From a candidate division Zixibacteria bacterium SM23_81 (GTDB lineage: Bacteria; SM23-81): 64,000 nucleotides of DNA. Below the pieces are notes generated by a model that did no database searches, was not told where the DNA came from, and saw only the letters and a program-made list of their open reading frames with translations. The translations under genes were made by a program, and so were the position numbers. Positions 62,113-64,000 of the stretch are shown here, piece by piece (positions within the stretch are counted from its first letter, which is position 1; each line of letters opens with the position of its first letter). Location of the stretch: NCBI GenBank assembly GCA_001304015.1, contig LJUY01000006.1, positions 62,001-126,000 on the forward strand, given 5' to 3'.

Positions 62113-63105
62113 TTAATAGATCCCCTTTCTGCAAATGACAACCACAATGGTCTTGAGCAGTATCTTCAAATCGTGGCCCAAGGATTTGCTATCTACATAT
62201 TTTAAATCATAATCCAGTTTGGAATAGACATCCTCCATGCAGGTATCATAGCCGCCCATCACCTGAGCCAAACCAGTCAATCCGGGTTTTACCTTCAATC
62301 TCTCTTCGTATCGAGAGATGGTGCCCACGAATTGGTCAACAAAATAGGGTCGCTCGGGCCGAGGCCCAACCAGGCTCATGTCACCTTTGAGAACATTGAA
62401 CAGCTGCGGTAGCTCATCTGCCCGGATGGCCCTGAGTAGTTTACCCACTTTGGTGATTCGTGGATCATTCCTCTTGGCCCAGACCGGCCCGCTTTTCTTC
62501 TCGGCATCCTCTCGCATGGAACGAAACTTATAGACGACGAAAAGTCGCCCGTAGGCGTTCTTCTTCCGTCTATCCCCATTCCTTCGATCCCCGTTTAGCC
62601 TGTAAGAATTTCTGCGGCGGTCGCCATTACGCCTTTCTTGACCAACTCGCATCTGTTTGAATAGCACACTGCCAGGGGAATCGAGCTTAACTAATATGGG
62701 CACCAGCAAGAAAAAAGGTGAAGTGAGAATGAGCCCTAGGATGGCACCGATGATGTCGACGCCCCTCCTCATAGCCTCACCACAACGGCTCCTCAAATCG
62801 ATGGAACAGGTGCCCTTGAGAACTGAATCGGGAACGAGGAAGAAGACTATCAGGGAAGAGATCAGGAAGGAAGGAGAGAGAATTAATCGGCCGAAAAAAG
62901 TTTTTACGCCGACCAATGTCCTTCCCATGGGGTGCCGGTTCTCTTTCCACGTTGGATGCTGCCCCAAGGGCAGAAATGTCCTCCCAGGACAAGAGGATCC
63001 TTTAACCGCGTGGCCAGTTTTAGTCTCGGGCACATTTAGGACTTTGATATCGTTTTGGGAAGTAAACGGGCTTTGATACCTTTCCCTGACTGAGGTTTTT
63101 TTCAT
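62113..63105 (-). CDS. Bacterial sugar transferase (polyprenyl-phosphate hexose-1-phosphate transferase)
   Basis: About 330 residues. The conserved C-terminal catalytic domain (WbaP/WcaJ/EpsL type) spans residues 110-330: RGVDIIGAILGLILTSPFFL, YKFRSMREDAEKKSGP, DELPQLFNVLKGDMSLVGPR and KPGLTGLAQVMGG. It puts a sugar-1-phosphate on undecaprenyl phosphate. An Arg/Asn/Asp-rich insertion (RRNGDRRRNSYRLNGDRR) sits before YKFRSM, a form I associate with exosortase-linked loci. Residues 1-75 are unlike the family, with one extra membrane segment near 80. I start at ATG 63105; GTG 63156 lies only about 11 bases from the sigma-54 transcription start. It is the second initiating enzyme in the window. 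Confidence 0.88.
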   Translation of the reverse strand: MKKTSVRERYQSPFTSQNDIKVLNVPETKTGHAVKGSSCPGRTFLPLGQHPTWKENRHPMGRTLVGVKTFFGRLILSPSFLISSLIVFFLVPDSVLKGTCSIDLRSRCGEAMRRGVDIIGAILGLILTSPFFLLVPILVKLDSPGSVLFKQMRVGQERRNGDRRRNSYRLNGDRRNGDRRKKNAYGRLFVVYKFRSMREDAEKKSGPVWAKRNDPRITKVGKLLRAIRADELPQLFNVLKGDMSLVGPRPERPYFVDQFVGTISRYEERLKVKPGLTGLAQVMGGYDTCMEDVYSKLDYDLKYVDSKSLGHDLKILLKTIVVVICRKGIY

Positions 63106-63178
63106 GTTCCACGCTTTATACTTCAAGTCTCCGACCCCCTTTAAAGTGGAGACCACGCTATAACTGTATTTTTTTAGT

Positions 63179-63193
63179 GCAAAGTCTATGCCA
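63179..63193 (-). promoter_or_regulatory. Sigma-54 promoter before the sugar transferase
   Basis: Minus strand reads TGGCAT, five bases, TTGCA, with GG and GC ten bases apart. The start site would fall near 63167, giving a 60-nt leader to ATG 63105. It is the second such element within 11 kb of the prsK/prsR genes. Confidence 0.72.
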
Positions 63194-63283
63194 AGCTTCG
63201 TTGCTCCAGCCTTTCCACAGAAGCTAAAATCAACATGGCCAGAAAGGCGCTTGTGACGCGCATCTAGAAGAATACGCTAACAT

Positions 63284-63316
63284 AAAAAATGCGGGACCCA
63301 GAAAATAGGATCCCGC
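63284..63316 (-). terminator. Rho-independent terminator after the sorting-domain gene
   Basis: Minus strand: GCGGGATCC, an 8-base loop, GGGTCCCGC (one G-T pair), then a run of six T. It lies about 135 bases after the stop of the gene at 63452 and upstream of the sugar-transferase promoter. Confidence 0.75.
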
Positions 63317-63352
63317 TTGCTGTGAAATACCCCGGCCAATGAGAAAAAAAAC

Positions 63353-63374
63353 GCACTAAAAGTGCAATTTTTTT
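63353..63374. terminator. Small bidirectional terminator-like hairpin
   Basis: GCACT-AAA-AGTGC flanked by a run of A before and a run of T after on the plus strand. On the minus strand it lies between the gene at 63452 and the stronger terminator. The stem is only five pairs. Confidence 0.4.
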
Positions 63375-63451
63375 CATATATCCTGCTTAATGTTGCACCG
63401 TACTGACTCGAATGCCGACACCTCCAGGTGAATCGGATGGAAGATTGAGGG

Positions 63452-64000
63452 TCAACGGATGACCGTTATCTTCTTCACATCGAGGAAATCCCCACACCAC
63501 ATTTGGCAGAAATAGACGCCACTGGCCACAGCCATACCTATATCATCGGTACCATCCCAAGAAACCTGATGGAGACCTGGATCTGCTGAGTCGTCCACCA
63601 ACGTGCGCACCTTCTGGCCTTGGACGTTGAAAATAGCCAGAACCACTCGATTCGCCTCAGGAGTTTGATAGCTTAAAGTCGTGTTAGCATTGAAGGGATT
63701 GGGGTAGTTCTGATGCAGTTGGTATTCTATGGGCCTTTCCCCTAGTGCGGGCTGGCACAAGACCTCCTCGGACTCGAGAGAAAGGGGCCCCTCCTCTTGG
63801 TAGGCATTGACCCCAGCTACGCGAAGCCTGTAGTAATGGCCTCCGTCAGCCTCAACCACGTAAGATGTGTCTGTGGTTGTATCTACCAGTTGATAAGCCT
63901 CTTCATCCACGGAAAGGTATATATGATAATATGCGACCGTTGTCTCGGCATTGGCTGGGGGTTGCCACCGAAAGCCTATCTGGTAATCGTCATCTACAGC
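63452..64000 (-). CDS. Secreted protein C-terminus: FN3-like plus type IX-style sorting domain (5' end outside window)
   Basis: Only the last 182 residues are visible; the frame is open to the right edge. The first part is FN3-like (IGFRWQPPANAETTVAYY, YYRLRVAGVNAYQ). The last 85 residues are a FlgD-like sorting domain with the hallmark YQLHQNYPNPFNANTTLSYQ, then FNVQGQKVRTLV, HQVSWDGTDDIG and GVYFCQMW. Such domains direct export by type IX-like secretion in FCB bacteria. A terminator follows it. Confidence 0.88.
   Translation of the reverse strand, partial: AVDDDYQIGFRWQPPANAETTVAYYHIYLSVDEEAYQLVDTTTDTSYVVEADGGHYYRLRVAGVNAYQEEGPLSLESEEVLCQPALGERPIEYQLHQNYPNPFNANTTLSYQTPEANRVVLAIFNVQGQKVRTLVDDSADPGLHQVSWDGTDDIGMAVASGVYFCQMWCGDFLDVKKITVIR

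Larger units (their letters stand above)
63106..63451. other. Regulatory gap before the sugar transferase
   Basis: About 345 bp without a supported gene. It contains a sigma-54 promoter (63179-63193), and two terminator-like hairpins behind the sorting-domain gene (63284-63316 and 63353-63374). The 90 bp between the promoter and the hairpins are where activator sites would be expected. Confidence 0.6.

Overview
The window is one edge-to-edge stretch of a surface-polysaccharide and cell-envelope supercluster. Every gene I can support (about 45 intact, three broken, relic or doubtful) lies on the minus strand, so transcription runs from position 64000 towards 1. The left edge cuts a peptide synthetase and the right edge cuts a secreted protein. 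I see no rRNA, tRNA, CRISPR array or complete insertion sequence. The organism is probably an uncultured Gram-negative member of the FCB group (the wider Bacteroidetes/KSB1/Latescibacteria neighbourhood). The reasons are FlgD-like C-terminal sorting domains with the YPNPFN motif, a PorV-type outer membrane protein next to a giant C25 (gingipain/PorU-like) protease, PEGA and FN3 envelope proteins, and several Cys-lipobox lipoproteins. This is inference; no taxonomic marker is present.

Layout in transcription order. (1) 64000-52050, signalling and envelope: the end of a sorting-domain protein; a polyprenyl-phosphate sugar-1-phosphate transferase; a PEGA protein; an FN3 lipoprotein; two proteins of unknown function; a TPR lipoprotein; the PrsK histidine kinase and PrsR sigma-54 activator; a degenerate GGDEF protein. 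Two near-consensus sigma-54 promoters lie here, before the sugar transferase and before the GGDEF gene. (2) 51800-47535, lipid handling: a diacylglycerol-kinase-like protein, a PAP2 phosphatase, a DUF362/ferredoxin protein, a VTT membrane protein and a YdjM-like membrane hydrolase. (3) 46914-40657: the C25 protease and the PorV-like protein. (4) 40330-27220, polysaccharide assembly: UDP-glucuronate-epimerase-like enzyme, Wza, Wzz/GumC, ExeA-SPOR ATPase, CpsD-like P-loop protein with a degenerate Walker A, two GT4 transferases, WecA, Wzy and Wzx. (5) 27000-16164, sugar and lipid-linked precursors: a relic phosphodiesterase, an RfbD-like reductase, a frameshifted epimerase, another epimerase, an ATP-grasp ligase, an AglD-like membrane protein, a KamA-like radical SAM enzyme, a DegT aminotransferase, a DPM1-like GT2 and a GT39. 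(6) 16133-7359, sulfate activation: a beta-propeller lipoprotein, ATP sulfurylase, a GT4, and three alkaline-phosphatase-superfamily enzymes around APS kinase. (7) 7046-1: an MbtH fusion protein and two NRPS proteins.

As a whole the locus could make a lipid-linked glycan (WecA and the sugar transferase start it; GT4, GT2 and GT39 enzymes extend it; Wzx, Wzy, Wzz and Wza move and polymerise it). It also makes PAPS and a peptide, which may decorate the glycan. The most notable signals are the PrsK/PrsR system with two sigma-54 promoters but no exosortase in view, the sulfate-activation genes embedded in a phosphodiesterase family without a recognisable sulfotransferase, the MbtH fusion, and a KamA homologue whose specificity residues look glutamate-type rather than lysine-type.
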